A stretch of DNA of 64,000 nucleotides from Apodospora peruviana. Taxonomy: Eukaryota > Ascomycota > Sordariomycetes > Sordariales > Lasiosphaeriaceae. Location of the stretch: positions 3,338,501 through 3,402,500 of the forward strand of contig JAUEDM010000007.1 in the NCBI GenBank assembly GCA_033439685.1, in the 5' to 3' direction. Of this stretch, positions 1 through 11,375 are shown piece after piece (position 1 is the first letter of the stretch; each line of letters opens with the position of its first letter). The translations under genes were made by a program, and so were the position numbers. Under the pieces are notes generated by a model. The model made no database searches. It was not told the origin of the DNA and worked only from the letters and a program-made list of their open reading frames with translations.

Positions 1-1258
1 GCATGTGCATGGAGTTAGCACCGATCTTACATCACTCTCGCTGTTGACAAGAGCTCAGACCTTGCTGTTTACGGCAATCTTACCAACTGACACCATGGCA
101 TAGGCTTGGCTTCCGAGTCCTATAGGTAAGGTAGTGAGTAATCGGTGTAGTATTGATGTGTGGCCTCAGCTTGGCACGTGCTTACATACATATGGTTCAC
201 GGAACTGCCCCCTCAGCATTTGGAGAAGTGACGATACTACGCTTAGTACACGAAGAATTATGGGCTACAAAGGCATGCTGATCATCATCATACGCGAGGA
301 CATCTTTGACCAGCCCTCACTGCATCTTTGGGTCGGACCACTGACCAATGAACATATCTGCACGGCTTACAGAACAGCGTCTGGGGCTAACTATAGGCTT
401 TCCGCGGAGCCCACTGTTCACAAAACACGAGTGGGGAAGAAGGCAGCTACACATAGGTCGTCTGATGTGAGACGGATGCTGGTGTTGTAGGTATAACGTG
501 AGACGTTCTTTCGGTACCGGTCCTGTACTGGGGTCGACTTCGTAAAAGCGGGGATGTTGATAGTGATATAGGACACTAAAGCTACCTTACCCAAAGATTA
601 ATTCCACCAGGTTGCGGCAGTCTAATAACTCATCAATGAGATTGGCTTGATCGTACAGGCCTTGATGCGAACTACGATGGCTGTAGCAACCATGGAAGAA
701 AAAGACTTAAACACAGGCGGAATCCGAGTAGCCAGGTATGAGTTCACACCCTATTACACCTATACGAGACGTGGAGATACACTGGAAAAGAATAACACAG
801 TGACTCAGAGTCCGAGTCTAAGGTCCTTATGACTTTTCTCCGAGCCTGCACGATCACATCTGCAACGTCATGGACTTAAGATTGCGCTGCAGAACTCGCA
901 GCTGGCCCAATATTTACCGCTATGTAAGTGCCAGGGCGTGTTGTTCACATATGGGAATCTGTAGAGGGTCGAGTGCGAGAATCTTCTTAGCCCCCGACAT
1001 ATCATCGGCCCAATAACAGTTGTCGGAGGCACTAGTTCTACGACTAGAAGTCTAGAACTAGTCGGAGACACAGGGCTGCATTGTAGTACCTATTGGCTCA
1101 CCGCCGATCCTCGGCCCGGCGATATGGTGCGGGGGTCATGCATCAGAGCTCGGATCGAAAGACACCAAGCACTCGGGTTTATCTCGTCCTTTGGGAAGAG
1201 ACTCATCAACACCATCATCATTGCAGTGCCCCTGCCATACCAGTCGTGTCACAAAAGG
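1..1258. other. No gene recognised
   Basis: Only short open frames without family motifs are present on either strand. The stretch just before 1259 is presumably promoter and 5' UTR of the aminotransferase gene. I see no repeat, RNA gene or transposon signature here. Confidence 0.5.
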
Positions 1259-2666
1259 ATGTCGTCTTCACCCATTGACCCCGCCCTCGACAGCAAAGCC
1301 GCAGCGAAGGCAGCTCTCGCCGCCGCAGAAGCGAGGTTCATCGCCAACAACCCCCTCTCCAAGAAGCAGCATGACCTCGCCGTTTGTTCCTTACCAGGAG
1401 GCAACACCCGCACGCTGCTGCACACCTCCCCGTTTCCGCTCTGCATGAAGCAAGGAAAGGGCGCTTACGTATGGGACGAAGATGGACACAAGTAATATTC
1501 ACTCGTACAATCTCCTCCCGCGTCAAGTAAGCGCTAACATATCAAGATACCTCGATCTGACCGGGGAACTATCCGCGGGCCTGTACGGGCACTCGCACCC
1601 AGTCATCCGGTCCACCATCCTATCGACATTTGACAACGTCGGTGTCAGTCTCGGCGCGACCACCGCGCAGGAACAGAGATATGCCGCCCTGCTCTGCGAC
1701 CGCTTCAAGCTTGACCGGGTGCGGATGACCAACACGGGGACGGAAGCGAACCTGCACGCGCTCGCCGCGGCGAGACACTATACCGGATGTAGGCAAGTCG
1801 TCGTGTTCGCCGGCGGGTATCACGGCGCTGTTCTGTCGTTTCCGTCCAGGCGCGAACCGCTCCCCAATCTCGTGGATAAGCCCGATTTCATCGTGCTGGA
1901 CAGCTACAATGATTCCGAGCTGGCCGCTGTCCAGATCGAGGACAGATCAGGGAAGATAGCGGCCGTGCTGGTTGAGGGGATGCAAGGTGCCGGCGGCTGT
2001 ATACCTGCCTCGAGACATTTCTTGCACGCGGTGCAGGATGCTGCGCACAGAGCTGGTGCCCTCTTCATTCTCGACGAGGTCATGACGTCACGTTTGGCGC
2101 CCCATGGGCTAGGTGCTTCACTGGGCTTGAAACCCGATCTCGTGACCATGGGCAAGTATCTCGGCGGAGGGTTCGCGTTCGGCGCGCTCGGAGGCCGGGC
2201 CAACGTCATGGCGGTCTATGATCCTCGGGTGGAGGGGTCGCTTGCGCATTCTGGGACGTTTAATAACAACACCATGGCGATGCATGCCGGTTATACGGGC
2301 CTGTCCGAGATATTCACGCCAGAGGTCTGTGTTGAATTCAACGCCAAGGGTGATGAGCTGAGGAAGGAATTGGCTGAGTTGGCGGAGGGGAGTAGACTTA
2401 GTGTTACGGGGCTGGGGACGTTGATGACGTTGCATTTCACAGAGGATGGAAATAAAGAGATTCTGGACGTTGGGGACGTGAAACGGAAAGAGAGGGGCGA
2501 CTTCAGAGATCTTTTCTGGTTCGAGATGTTGGAAGAAGGGTTTTGGATCACCAGAAGGGGTTATATTGCCATGATTTTGGATACCCCTGATGAAGACATT
2601 GGCATATTTCTCAATGCTGTGAAGGGGTTCCTGAAGAGACATGAAGGGATTATGAGAGTGGTATAA
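1259..2666 (+). CDS. Class III PLP-dependent aminotransferase (glutamate-1-semialdehyde aminomutase-like)
   Basis: Model join(1259..1491,1547..2666), 450 aa. The 55-nt intron has donor GTAATA, branch GCTAAC at 1532-1537 and acceptor CAAG, and it joins VWDEDGHK to YLDLTGELSAGL without loss of frame. The fold-type I class III pattern is clear: TNTGTEAN (about residues 139-146) for phosphate binding, ILDEVMTSR with Asp254 for the PLP pyridine nitrogen, and VTMGKYLGGG with Lys281 as the Schiff-base lysine. Length fits the family. The start at 1259 is chosen because the frame upstream has no aminotransferase character; it encodes MSSSPIDPAL. Fungal members are mostly of unknown substrate and may act in secondary metabolism, but no biosynthetic neighbour is visible. 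No targeting peptide is evident. Family is confident, substrate unknown. Confidence 0.88.
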
Positions 2667-3050
2667 GACGAGGGGACTGGATATCGCTTTGAAAGTGGTG
2701 GTGGCGGAAACTACCTGTATACTACTCATTTCAGTCTCCTCATGAAGCGTTGTTGTCACTAATACCATGAGAATTTCACTGATGGGAATCACCTGGCTAA
2801 GGCTCTTTGGAACAACCAGCCTCATCTGAGTCAATTTTACTCATAGATGCAATACCCACTGCCAGGCGGCTTTGAAGCAGTGAGGAAGTTTCGAGTTCTT
2901 TCACGGGTTCAGCGCCCAACTTCGAGCAACTATCTCTGTCAAACTGTGAAACGATCATCCCAGGTCACAGCTAGCATGAGTTAGTTAAAAAGGAGACACA
3001 ACCACCCGGGTCGTCCAATACTTACCCTCTGATACAATACCACTGACGCA
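2667..3050. other. Intergenic, nothing seen
   Basis: Contains the presumed 3' UTR of the aminotransferase and the promoter of the next gene. No motif is recognised. Confidence 0.5.
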
Positions 3051-3950
3051 ATGATTCGAGAAGCGATGAGTCGGACAGTTCCGCGTAGTTGTGAGAAACC
3101 TCTTTGTTTGCATATCCATTGTTTTCGACCAATGAGCGGTTCCTCCAGAATTATCCAGCGACATCATGCTACCAGAGTCAATAGCATCAAAGACTTTACG
3201 AACATATTTGCTAGCCATATCTCCTCTGGCCCCAACTCTAGTCAACAGAGCAGCAACTTAGCCCAAACTCAGGCCCACAAATCCTTCGGCAACCCCAACC
3301 AGTCTCCTCGCAAGTCACAATCACAACGTAGCCCCAGTTACAATCAGAAACGGGCTTCTGGGACATGTATCGGTATCATTCATCAACAGCCGTATAAACC
3401 AAACGACGAAGACATCGACATGGACAACCCACCGCGCCCCTGTCCTCACTCACCTTTCCGCCAACAAGCCAACCACGCCCTCTCCACACTGTACACAACG
3501 CGCGACAAACTGGCCTCCCTCTCAGCACACCTAGCCAAAAGCCTCGATAACACCACCAACTATGAGCAACAGTTCGCCAAAACCGAGTTTCGGTCTCCAG
3601 ATATCGATCAGATCTGCGCGTTTTTCGGGCCACTATTCGCTGCCGTCCACATGAGCATAGCGCATCTATGCACGTATCTGTCAGGCGGGGAACAGGCGGC
3701 CAACAACCTGTTGGGGATGGAACACTGGCCGTCGGACAGCGAGATCCAGTTCGTCAAGACCGTGGACAATATTTGCAATGCTTACGAGCCGATCGTCCAC
3801 CTTGAAAAAGCGATGGACGCGACTATTTTCAGTCCGCGGAGTATGAGGGCTGTCGTCTGGAAGGGGTATGTCGAGGCGTTGGTCACATGGCGAGATTTTG
3901 TTGCGCGGCATATGGGGGGTTTGTGTAACTTGTGCACTGCGCAGGGTTGA
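3051..3950 (+). CDS. Hypothetical protein, polar N-terminus and compact C-terminal domain
   Basis: Intronless frame of 299 aa; I do not recognise the family. Residues about 55-115 are low-complexity, rich in Ser, Gln, Asn and Lys. From about 124 (MDNPPRPCPH) the sequence becomes a plausible folded helical domain (LSTLYTTRDKLASLSAHLAKSL, then ICAFFGPLFAAVHMSIAHLCTYLSGG and a Trp-containing C-terminus ending in CNLCTAQG). The ATG at 3420 could be the real start if the Gln/Ser-rich part is untranslated. No signal peptide or clear membrane span. Frame length and composition support a real gene; function unknown. Confidence 0.55.
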   Translation: MIREAMSRTVPRSCEKPLCLHIHCFRPMSGSSRIIQRHHATRVNSIKDFTNIFASHISSGPNSSQQSSNLAQTQAHKSFGNPNQSPRKSQSQRSPSYNQKRASGTCIGIIHQQPYKPNDEDIDMDNPPRPCPHSPFRQQANHALSTLYTTRDKLASLSAHLAKSLDNTTNYEQQFAKTEFRSPDIDQICAFFGPLFAAVHMSIAHLCTYLSGGEQAANNLLGMEHWPSDSEIQFVKTVDNICNAYEPIVHLEKAMDATIFSPRSMRAVVWKGYVEALVTWRDFVARHMGGLCNLCTAQG

Positions 3951-4237
3951 ACACCGTTGAAGCAATGAAGGGAAGGCGGAGTGTTTTAGGGACATCTTTG
4001 TTATTGTTGTTCGGCGGAAACTTGTGCCGATTTTGACGAGATGAGGTGGAGCTAGCCTGTGGTCGGACGAAAAGCGACTCGGGTGTGAGAAATACAGAAT
4101 CTAGGAGGTGCAAGTTGTCGTACGGATTTAATTGTCATTGTCATGAGAAAGACCCTTGTAAAGGGGGGGTTGCTTGACAGGTCTGTGCGTGCTACATATT
4201 TGGCACTAGCTAATGATTTGTCAATCCAATCAAAAAA

Positions 4238-4324
4238 GCCTTTATAGCTCAGTGGTAGAGCGCAGCACTCGTATTTCCAGCATATGAAATGCTGAGGTCC
4301 ACGGTTCAATCCCGTGTGGAGGCA
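4238..4324 (+). tRNA. tRNA-Thr(CGT) with canonical intron
   Basis: Acceptor GCCTTTA (4238-4244) pairs with TGGAGGC (4317-4323) using two G-U pairs; discriminator A at 4324. Anticodon stem CAGCA/TGCTG, anticodon CGT at 4270-4272, and a 15-nt intron at 4274-4288 directly after position 37, the normal eukaryotic site. The T arm is CACGG-TTCAATC-CCGTG. A T6 tract at 4340-4345 would terminate Pol III. Confidence 0.95.
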
Positions 4325-4536
4325 CAACATCAAATATCCTTTTTTGATATTTTCCATTCTATTCCATTACTTAAAAGTCGGAGCCGAATTCCACTACTCC
4401 TTTGTGATAAAATCTTTTGCTCTCTTCAAAACGGTCGTAGGAAACATCTATACCTCCGCTACTATTTTAAAGAAAGTTCGGGTAACGAGATTACGGCGGT
4501 ACATGCGCCGCATGGCCACTTAACTCGAGACGCCTG

Positions 4537-6858
4537 CTACTCAATCTGAATAACCACTTGCTTGGAAACAACACGAGCGGTCTTGTGCTCGGCAAACGCA
4601 AACTCCAGGGTATGGCTGCGTGCTTCCTTGGCAGCCTGGAACGTGAACGTGATCAAGTACGCGTCGAACTGACCGACGGATCGGAGTAGAATAAGATCCT
4701 GTGTAACGGGTGATTTTTCGATAGTCTCATCATCAGCAAACCGACCTCATCTCGGTGTGTGTAGAATACTGGGAAGCTGGCACTTACAGATTTTGTTGCC
4801 TTGTCCTTGCTCTTGAAGTTAAGATCTGTCACGGAGTACCACTTGAGATGGAATTTGGTCTGTGTTTTGTTTCCTCAATGTTAGCTGACATACTTGACCC
4901 AGTGTGGTGTGAGAAGCACAGAAAAAAAGACAAAGACTTGCAGAAAACGAGATCTCGAATTGTGCTCCACTCGCGACAGAGCTTGGCCCGGCCGAGTTTG
5001 GTGCGATGTTGACAATCCCAGGGTCGCCCGTGGTTGGTGCGATTGTGACAGACCCAGGGTCGAGAGCTGCCGCCTCTGCCGTCGGCCATGACTTGATTGA
5101 GACATCGGACGTCCATGCGGTCCCCGTGGAGAATGTGTCGTCCAGTAACTTGCCACCGGCAGTTTGGAACAGCTGTTCGGGGCTGACGGCGGTCCCTTTG
5201 ATGCTGATATTCAGGTTGCCTCGCACCCAAGATACCATTTGGTTGGAGGGAAGGCTGCTGGCCTTGGATGCAATCAGCAGCTGGCCGAGCAAGTTGGCGC
5301 CGTAGACATCGGCGTTGGTCGGCTTCTCGAGGTTTTCGGCGAAAGGCACGCTGATGTTGTGGATGTCGTTCTCAAACATCTTGGCAGCGCGGTCGTGGCT
5401 GCGACAGACCTGGATGCTGTATTCAAATATCTGCTTCTTTGGAGGCTCCATGATGTTGAGAAGATCCCAAGTTAACTCGACTCCCTCAGAGTTGACATAT
5501 ATGTCCTTGTCCGTTTTGTTCCAGCCGCCATTCTGAACGCCGATCATGCTATCGGTCTCCTTGTCATCTATCGCGTAGACTTTGGTATCCGCCTGCAGCT
5601 TCGCGCTGGCCATGGTCATGACTGCCTTGCTGTTCGTCGTGGCAGTCTTGTCGTCCTCTGGGGCGCGGATATCGCAGGCATCGAGGGAAGTGACGCCGTC
5701 GCCGTAGTAGCGGGCATCTGCCGACGTTCCAGGTGTGCGGTGATACGGCTGAATCTTGTCGGCCGGAAGGGTCGAATAGAGATCAGTCTGATCCCTCCCA
5801 GTTCCACTGCCCTGGATAGCCTTGGCGACGTAGGCATTAATGTCCTTGGCGCCCAATATCGGGCCAGCGCACGCGTCGTAGATCTTGTCGTTGACTTGCA
5901 CAAAGGCGTGGTTCTTGAACAATGACCGGTTCAGGTCATTGTTGCCGACGGACAACTTGTCCACGGTTATTGCGAAGGGATTGTTGCATGGAGTGCTGGG
6001 GTAGCCGACGAGGTAGGTCTGATTAATGAAGCCGAAACGGTCCATGTACACCCAGTCAGCCTTCACCTTGGGCCCGAGGCCGAGGGCAATCATGACGATG
6101 CCGGCTTGGTCATAGCAGTTGACAGGCTGACCCCAGTTGATGCCCCGTACCCAGCGCTTGAGATCGTACGACCCCCCGGTCCCGCTGTCGCCGAACCTGA
6201 TTGTGCCATTGCTGATTTCGTACTTGTAGCCGAAATTGGCAAAACACGCCTTGACAACGTAGTCGGTCCATGATGGCGGGGTTGGCGGCGACGGCGCTCG
6301 CGCCGGAAGGACCATGGCGCGTAGGAATGACGCATCAACGGCGCCGTGAAAGAATGCAGGAAGAGTGTCATTCAAGCAATAGAGCTCAAGAACGGTGCTC
6401 TGGACACAGGTCTGCCCGTTGACTGTGAGTGTCCAGGTGACTTCGCCCGCAAAGCCCCAGGGGAAATGTTCGGTGGCATAGCTGGGTTTGAACGGAACGG
6501 CAATCTTGATTGGGTTCGCTGTGTTGTCCGGAAGAGGACTGCAGTTTACGGTCTGCGACGGCGTATTTCCGGTGAGGTCTTGACCGTTGTTGATCGAAAA
6601 CTGCAGACTGAATTCAGACCATGTGGTGCCGAGGAGTGCTACCGGCACCGTAAACTCGAGCGATAGTTGGATAAAACCGTCAGACAGCGAGCTAGAAGCA
6701 GGATAGGGTATGTCCGTCTGCCACTCATTGGGTGGTACCACAGGCCAGCTCGATTGGAACAGCACCTGGTTTGGCGCGGCGGAGATGGTTCCTTGGTTGC
6801 GGATAAGCGGCTTCGGATTCACAGCGCGGACGCAGTTGAGGGTGATTGTGTCTGACAT
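4537..6858 (-). CDS. Transglutaminase-like (Cys-His-Asp) protein, cytosolic
   Basis: Model complement(join(4537..4698,4788..4859,4942..6858)), 716 aa. Intron 1 (4860-4941) uses a GC donor (GCAAGT) with branch GCTAAC and acceptor CACAG. Intron 2 (4699-4787) is GT-AG. Both exons downstream of the long frame are clean coding sequence, and the last ends SKQVVIQIE. Visible active-site pattern of the transglutaminase/papain-like fold: Cys248 in VNCYDQAG, His317 in KNHAFV, Asp328 in KIYDAC; the 11-residue His-Asp spacing is typical. Residues 1-165 look like beta-sandwich. There is no signal peptide or membrane span, so a cytosolic location is inferred. Activity could be peptidase, transglutaminase or inert; the family is inferred from motif only. 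Confidence 0.75.
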
Positions 6859-8275
6859 GATGATGTATTGAACTTAGAACTGATGACAGCAAAAGGAGGC
6901 GAGAAGGAACGAGAAGATGCTTTAGCAATGACCGTCGGAAGATGGACGATATCCTTTGCGTGCTTGGGAAGACGGAGACTGAGCTTTCGATGGGGGCTGG
7001 GCGCTGCTTTAACACTCACACCAACAATTGACTTTCTCCGCCTCTGTCAATCCTGATCGACGATAGCAAACCAGCGCAGCTGAAAATATGATCCAACGAT
7101 ATACTTGGTGCTTCAATAGTACACTGCTCTCTGCAGTTAGCTACATATATTAGTGGCATTCTCAGTTTTCAGCTCAAGCCACGGCATCCACTTGCCTCAC
7201 TTGGGGTTCTTTGGGATGGAGTCCGAGACATGCACATCCTCAACTTGCTTATAATCCCTTGTACGATCTAGAGCGGTCTGGACTCGAGCTGCAATCATGA
7301 TTCAGATCAGCAAAGCACAGTGGGGCTAACCTCTTATGGACTTGAACATGTCCTCACTCGTCTAGATTCCAATATCACGATGTTTGATTCAAGGAAAACT
7401 CCGGCGCTAGAATCCGAAAGCTGTCAAAGTTCCGTCGTCGAGGTTTCGGGGCCGGAGCAACAACCCCCTCAAGGAATTGCCCCGACCCGGAAGTTCAACA
7501 CCCACCAGAGCTCAACTTGAAGTTCCTTCTCCAAGTGGCCGACGATTGATAACCGCAAAAATTGTACCTGCTTCCTGAAAAATACAATTAGCGGTGAATC
7601 GTGATGGTGAGGCTTGATTGTCAAGTAACGTAGTAGATCTCCAGATTAAAAGTTCAAGGAGTACAGAATAACATCTTCGTTGATATCCATGACCGACAAG
7701 ATACCGAAGTGTATTCGGGACTGGGTGTTCCAAGTGTAATGGACAACAAATTGCGAGGAAGGGAGTATCCCCGGTTTGAGGTAGGAGTGCTGGTTCACTC
7801 GACAGCATTACTCTTGAGCACAACCTGAATGACCAATCGTCCGCTCCGTTTCAGATGATGGGTCCTCACTGCCATATCCGTTGATGATACGGTGTGACCT
7901 CAAAGGTAGACACAAGGCAGGTTTGTTCGTCGCACAGAATGAAGGGGGAAAGAACATCCGCGAAGAGTCCGCGGTCGGAAGCACACCTCGGTCGTTCGTG
8001 CCTTCTCCCTCAGAACATCTCATCCCAACTCCTTCCCACCCGGTGATCCACGGCCACCGGACTCACCAATTTCGTCGGTAATTCATCGGAGTCGGAGGAC
8101 GTGACCCACTGAAGGCGGAAGATTTAAGCTTGCTTCTGTCTGCGAAGCTTGCTCCCAAACTCCGTCCCTTTCCACCACCATCGAGCTCTCGTTTACACCG
8201 ACGGCACGCCAACAAACAAACAAAAAACAAGCAGAAAGCACCACTCCAATCCGAATCCTCACTTCGTCGTCCTAA
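6859..8275. other. 1.4-kb intergenic region, divergent promoters
   Basis: Lies between the divergently transcribed transglutaminase-like gene and the Ecp2-like gene and should hold both promoters. Only short frames without family signal; no repeat or RNA gene seen. Confidence 0.5.
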
Positions 8276-8818
8276 ATGGCCTTCAGCGGCATCTTCACCG
8301 TCCATTTTCTCGTCCTGGCCACCATCTTGGGTCCCACTCTCGCCGTGCCGGGCGCAGTTCAACTTCTGAGCAACGACGACGATGCCACCGCCGTCATTCC
8401 CACCAACGACACCATTCTGAGCACCAACGTGCACAACTACTTCTGCAAAGACTACATATTCGAGAACCAGGTGTCGCCCGCCTCGCCGATCGTCCCGGAT
8501 TGCAAGGGGATCAACCGCATCATCGACAAGGACGGCACCTGGAAGTTCGCCGCCGACGCCCAGCACCAACTCGTGCAGCTCGTCAGCTGCGCATTCGGCG
8601 TCGAGGTCATGGGCCCGCGCAGCCTCGATGTCGTCAAGATTGGCAACGGCGACATCATCGACATCATCACCCAATCCATCGAGCAGTATCAGTGGCAGTA
8701 TGGCGGCAATGGCAAATGGTACGTCGGCACCAGGGGTACCGCCAAATGCACGCGCGTCACGGATGTCATGGTCAAGGGGGAGTGGGCGGATGTGGAGTGG
8801 GGCATTTACCACAACTAG
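8276..8818 (+). CDS. Secreted Ecp2-like (Hce2 domain) protein
   Basis: Intronless, 180 aa. A signal peptide of about 23 residues (MAFSGIFTVHFLVLATILGPTLA) precedes the mature chain. The body follows the Hce2 pattern (homologues of Cladosporium fulvum Ecp2): a first Cys in NYFCKDY, then PDCKGINRIID, GTWKF, SCAFGVEV, IGNGDIIDIITQSI, and a final AKC followed by a WGIYHN C-terminus. Four cysteines in the mature protein fit two disulfides. Hce2 proteins are small secreted proteins; some are host-interaction effectors and others are thought to act against microbes. Which applies here cannot be told. Size is typical and the frame is intact. Confidence 0.85.
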   Translation: MAFSGIFTVHFLVLATILGPTLAVPGAVQLLSNDDDATAVIPTNDTILSTNVHNYFCKDYIFENQVSPASPIVPDCKGINRIIDKDGTWKFAADAQHQLVQLVSCAFGVEVMGPRSLDVVKIGNGDIIDIITQSIEQYQWQYGGNGKWYVGTRGTAKCTRVTDVMVKGEWADVEWGIYHN

Positions 8819-9866
8819 ACGACGATGCGTCGGGGTTGAGCTGGGGTGATATTTTCTGCGATGGGCTATCGCGTGTGCATATTTTGGAAGATCATGTTTC
8901 TCTTTCTGCGGTAGGAGTCTGATGGTATAATGCAGACATGAGGAAATGGGACCATGGATGACGGGAAGTTGACGCCCAGGCCAGTTCAGCCAATCTGCCG
9001 AATATAATGCACAGTTGACTAATGTTCTTCTATAATTTTTATCCCCTGTCCAATGTGATTGCGTGCTTGCTACACCATTCCACGGTAAATAGTAGCCATC
9101 GGGTACCTTTTAAAACCCTGTAAGATTCCTTGTCTGTGACATATTTTGTAATCGGCTGCTAAGGCTGGAGACGGTCTTTACAAAGGATATTTTTGCTACC
9201 GCAAAAGAGTATTTCCAAGATGGCTACCAGGTGCTCATGTGATCATGTTCAGCTCCGAGAACTCCGATTGTTTTCCTCTCTCAGATTTGGTTGCCGCAGA
9301 CTTTTAAGCGAGGCATTCCTTCTGTCTTATGTCCGAGATCATCTGCAGCCATCAGCTGGCCTTCATCAGCCGCATCCAAACTTCCCTACTGCTGTATGTT
9401 GGCGGGTACGTCTAGCTGCGTCGTTAACTCCGCCTCATCTTTCAGCTTTCATGAAAAGGACAAAAATATTACATGGAGCTTTCAAGCAACATGCCTACGG
9501 GACCTTCGGTTTCCATTCTCGTCACCCCAAGACCCAGTTTTTGGCGTCTCTCTCCGAAGCATCATACAGCGTGCGGCCACCAACGGCTGCCAACAGCTTT
9601 GGGATGACTAGTTCCAAGAGTCGATAGTCTACTTGGCAGCAGCTACCATGTCAACATAAAGCCGAGAAGCCTCGTCTGCTTTATCTGTCTTGTACAAACT
9701 GGACCGGCGTTAGGATCTCTCGGGTTATTGTGGAATAAGATCAGATACGGATAGGGACTACAGTCGAGCCAACGTACGGCTTGGCAATTCTTGAGGGACA
9801 CACTGATCAAAATATCATCACGGGAGTGGCGATGCATCAGGTCACCGGACCACGACGCGATGGGGT
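8819..9866. other. 1-kb intergenic, no gene recognised
   Basis: Short frames around 9193-9627 show no domain, signal peptide or intron structure. No repeat noticed. Confidence 0.5.
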
Positions 9867-9873
9867 TTATAAA
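9867..9873 (+). promoter_or_regulatory. TATA-like element of the 6-Cys secreted protein gene
   Basis: TTATAAA about 120 nt upstream of the ATG at 9991. Position and sequence fit a TATA box, as is common for strongly regulated secreted-protein genes in fungi. Inference only. Confidence 0.45.
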
Positions 9874-9990
9874 GACACAGCTGAACTGCATTGTTTTGCT
9901 GGATATTCTCTTCTCCAGAGCAATCCGTTCAAAGCAAACTTCACCATCACCAAATCACCAAAAGAAACTTTCCAAACATCCACAGACAAT

Positions 9991-10656
9991 ATGGTATTAA
10001 CTTCTGTCCCTCGCTCTTCTGTCCATTACGAACTAACGCAACAACAGATGTTCCTCAGCCTTTTCTCTCTCGCTGCCGTCGCTGCCACTCTGACCGGAGT
10101 GGTCGCCCTACCACGTGCAGCGGACCCCGGCTCCCCCGAATCGCTCCCCAACTCGGCGTTCGCCCCGGCATCCGACGCCCATCTCCCCGGCTTCCCCTGG
10201 GCGAACGTGACAGCTTTCGATCTCGCCCTGGTCGGAGCCCCCGCGCGACGGCGGGGGGATGCAAACACGACGGACCTCTTTGCGAAGAGGCAGGAGGACT
10301 ACCCGGACTTCTACTGGGACGGGTGGATCTGCCACTCGTACTCGGGCGGGCCGGGCCACCAGCGGTTGAGGGAAACGCACCAGGCCTTCAACCGGCTCTT
10401 CGGCAACCCGCGGCTGACCATGGCCCGGCACCAGTGCTACGTCGCCACCTGCCGCGGCTTATACTTGCAGGTGTGCAACTGGGCTGGCGTCGACAGGGCC
10501 GAGACGTCGAATGTGCGCAATGTTGTTGTCGGCCGCACGCCCCGGGACGATCATAACTGCATGTCCTCGTCGTATGATAATATGTATGTGAGGTACTATT
10601 TTGGGTATGGGGATGGGGGGTTGATTGATTTCCGGAATGATCGTCGGCGGTGCTAG
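9991..10656 (+). CDS. Small secreted cysteine-rich protein with Kex2-type propeptide
   Basis: Model join(9991..9993,10048..10656), 203 aa. A 54-nt intron (9994-10047; donor GTATTA, branch CTAAC, acceptor CAACAG) would fall exactly after the initiator ATG; translation could also start at the second ATG (10048). The N-terminus MFLSLFSLAAVAATLTGVVALP is a signal peptide. A propeptide-like stretch follows, ending in a Kex2 dibasic site (LFAKR before QEDYPDF). The mature region has six cysteines (WIC, HQC, ATC, QVC, HNC and the C-terminal Cys), enough for three disulfides, with a Tyr/Gly-rich tail. I do not recognise the family. The combination fits a secreted effector-like, antimicrobial or hydrophilic cell-wall protein; function unknown. 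Confidence 0.75.
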   Translation: MVLTSVPRSSVHYELTQQQMFLSLFSLAAVAATLTGVVALPRAADPGSPESLPNSAFAPASDAHLPGFPWANVTAFDLALVGAPARRRGDANTTDLFAKRQEDYPDFYWDGWICHSYSGGPGHQRLRETHQAFNRLFGNPRLTMARHQCYVATCRGLYLQVCNWAGVDRAETSNVRNVVVGRTPRDDHNCMSSSYDNMYVRYYFGYGDGGLIDFRNDRRRC

Positions 10657-11087
10657 GTCGCCAGCTCTTTGGTAAGGGGGAGATGGAAATGGAAGGGGTC
10701 ATTTGGGAGGAATCAGGAAAGGGGCCGGGTGTGTTGCTGGGGGTGGTTTTTGTCTTGCTTACTCTTTTTTGAGCAATTCTTTTCCGAACCCAGCGGCCGG
10801 TCTGTAAGGTGAAGCTGTCAAGAGCGGGCTCGCAACTTGAAGTCTCTCGTTTTTAATGGTAGCCATAGCCATGTCCGTAATCAAGAGAAGTACGGTGGTC
10901 TGAACCGATGAGGTTTCATGGTGATAATCTCGACCCGGATTGCAATATCATACGGGGTCGCATGATCGCTAGGTACTTGGGTACGTGCTCTGACGGCTGG
11001 CTACCCTGCATATTGTTACACAACGCCCAACCACCTGGACATTTCTGCAGAGACTCGGTGGATGGCTTTCATTGGATTTGACAAGCA

Positions 11088-11162
11088 GATCTTCTGCAAG
11101 CCGATCTTCTGCATGCCGATCTTCTGCATGCCGATCTTCTGCATGCCGATCTTCTGCATGCA
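11088..11162 (+). repeat. 15-bp tandem repeat, five copies
   Basis: The unit GATCTTCTGCATGCC repeats five times head to tail; the first copy differs at one base (AAG for ATG) and the last at its final base. It lies about 210 bp upstream of the zinc-finger start codon. Each unit contains the palindrome GCATGC (at the unit junction). Confidence 0.9.
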
Positions 11163-11375
11163 CTAAGAGCGCGCTCGCACATGTACCCGAACGCCCCCAT
11201 TGAAGACACTTGTGCAACAACAAAAGCTTGTCAGAGTCCCTCACCTGTTTTCTCCGCGTTCCATCATATTTTCACCCACATCTCCTCACAATTGTCACTC
11301 CATCAGCTTCACTTTGGCCCTGAAAAGCTTTCACCTCAACCCCAAACGGACAGCTCACCTACGCAATCTTTCACG

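Noticed and set aside
2118..2834. 238-codon minus frame
   Set aside because: Antisense to the aminotransferase exon 2, no domain.
8063..8812. 249-codon minus frame
   Set aside because: Antisense shadow of the Ecp2-like gene; Asp/Val repeats arise from its GC-rich codons.
11088..11162. CRISPR-like array
   Set aside because: Contiguous 15-bp tandem units without spacers in a eukaryotic genome.
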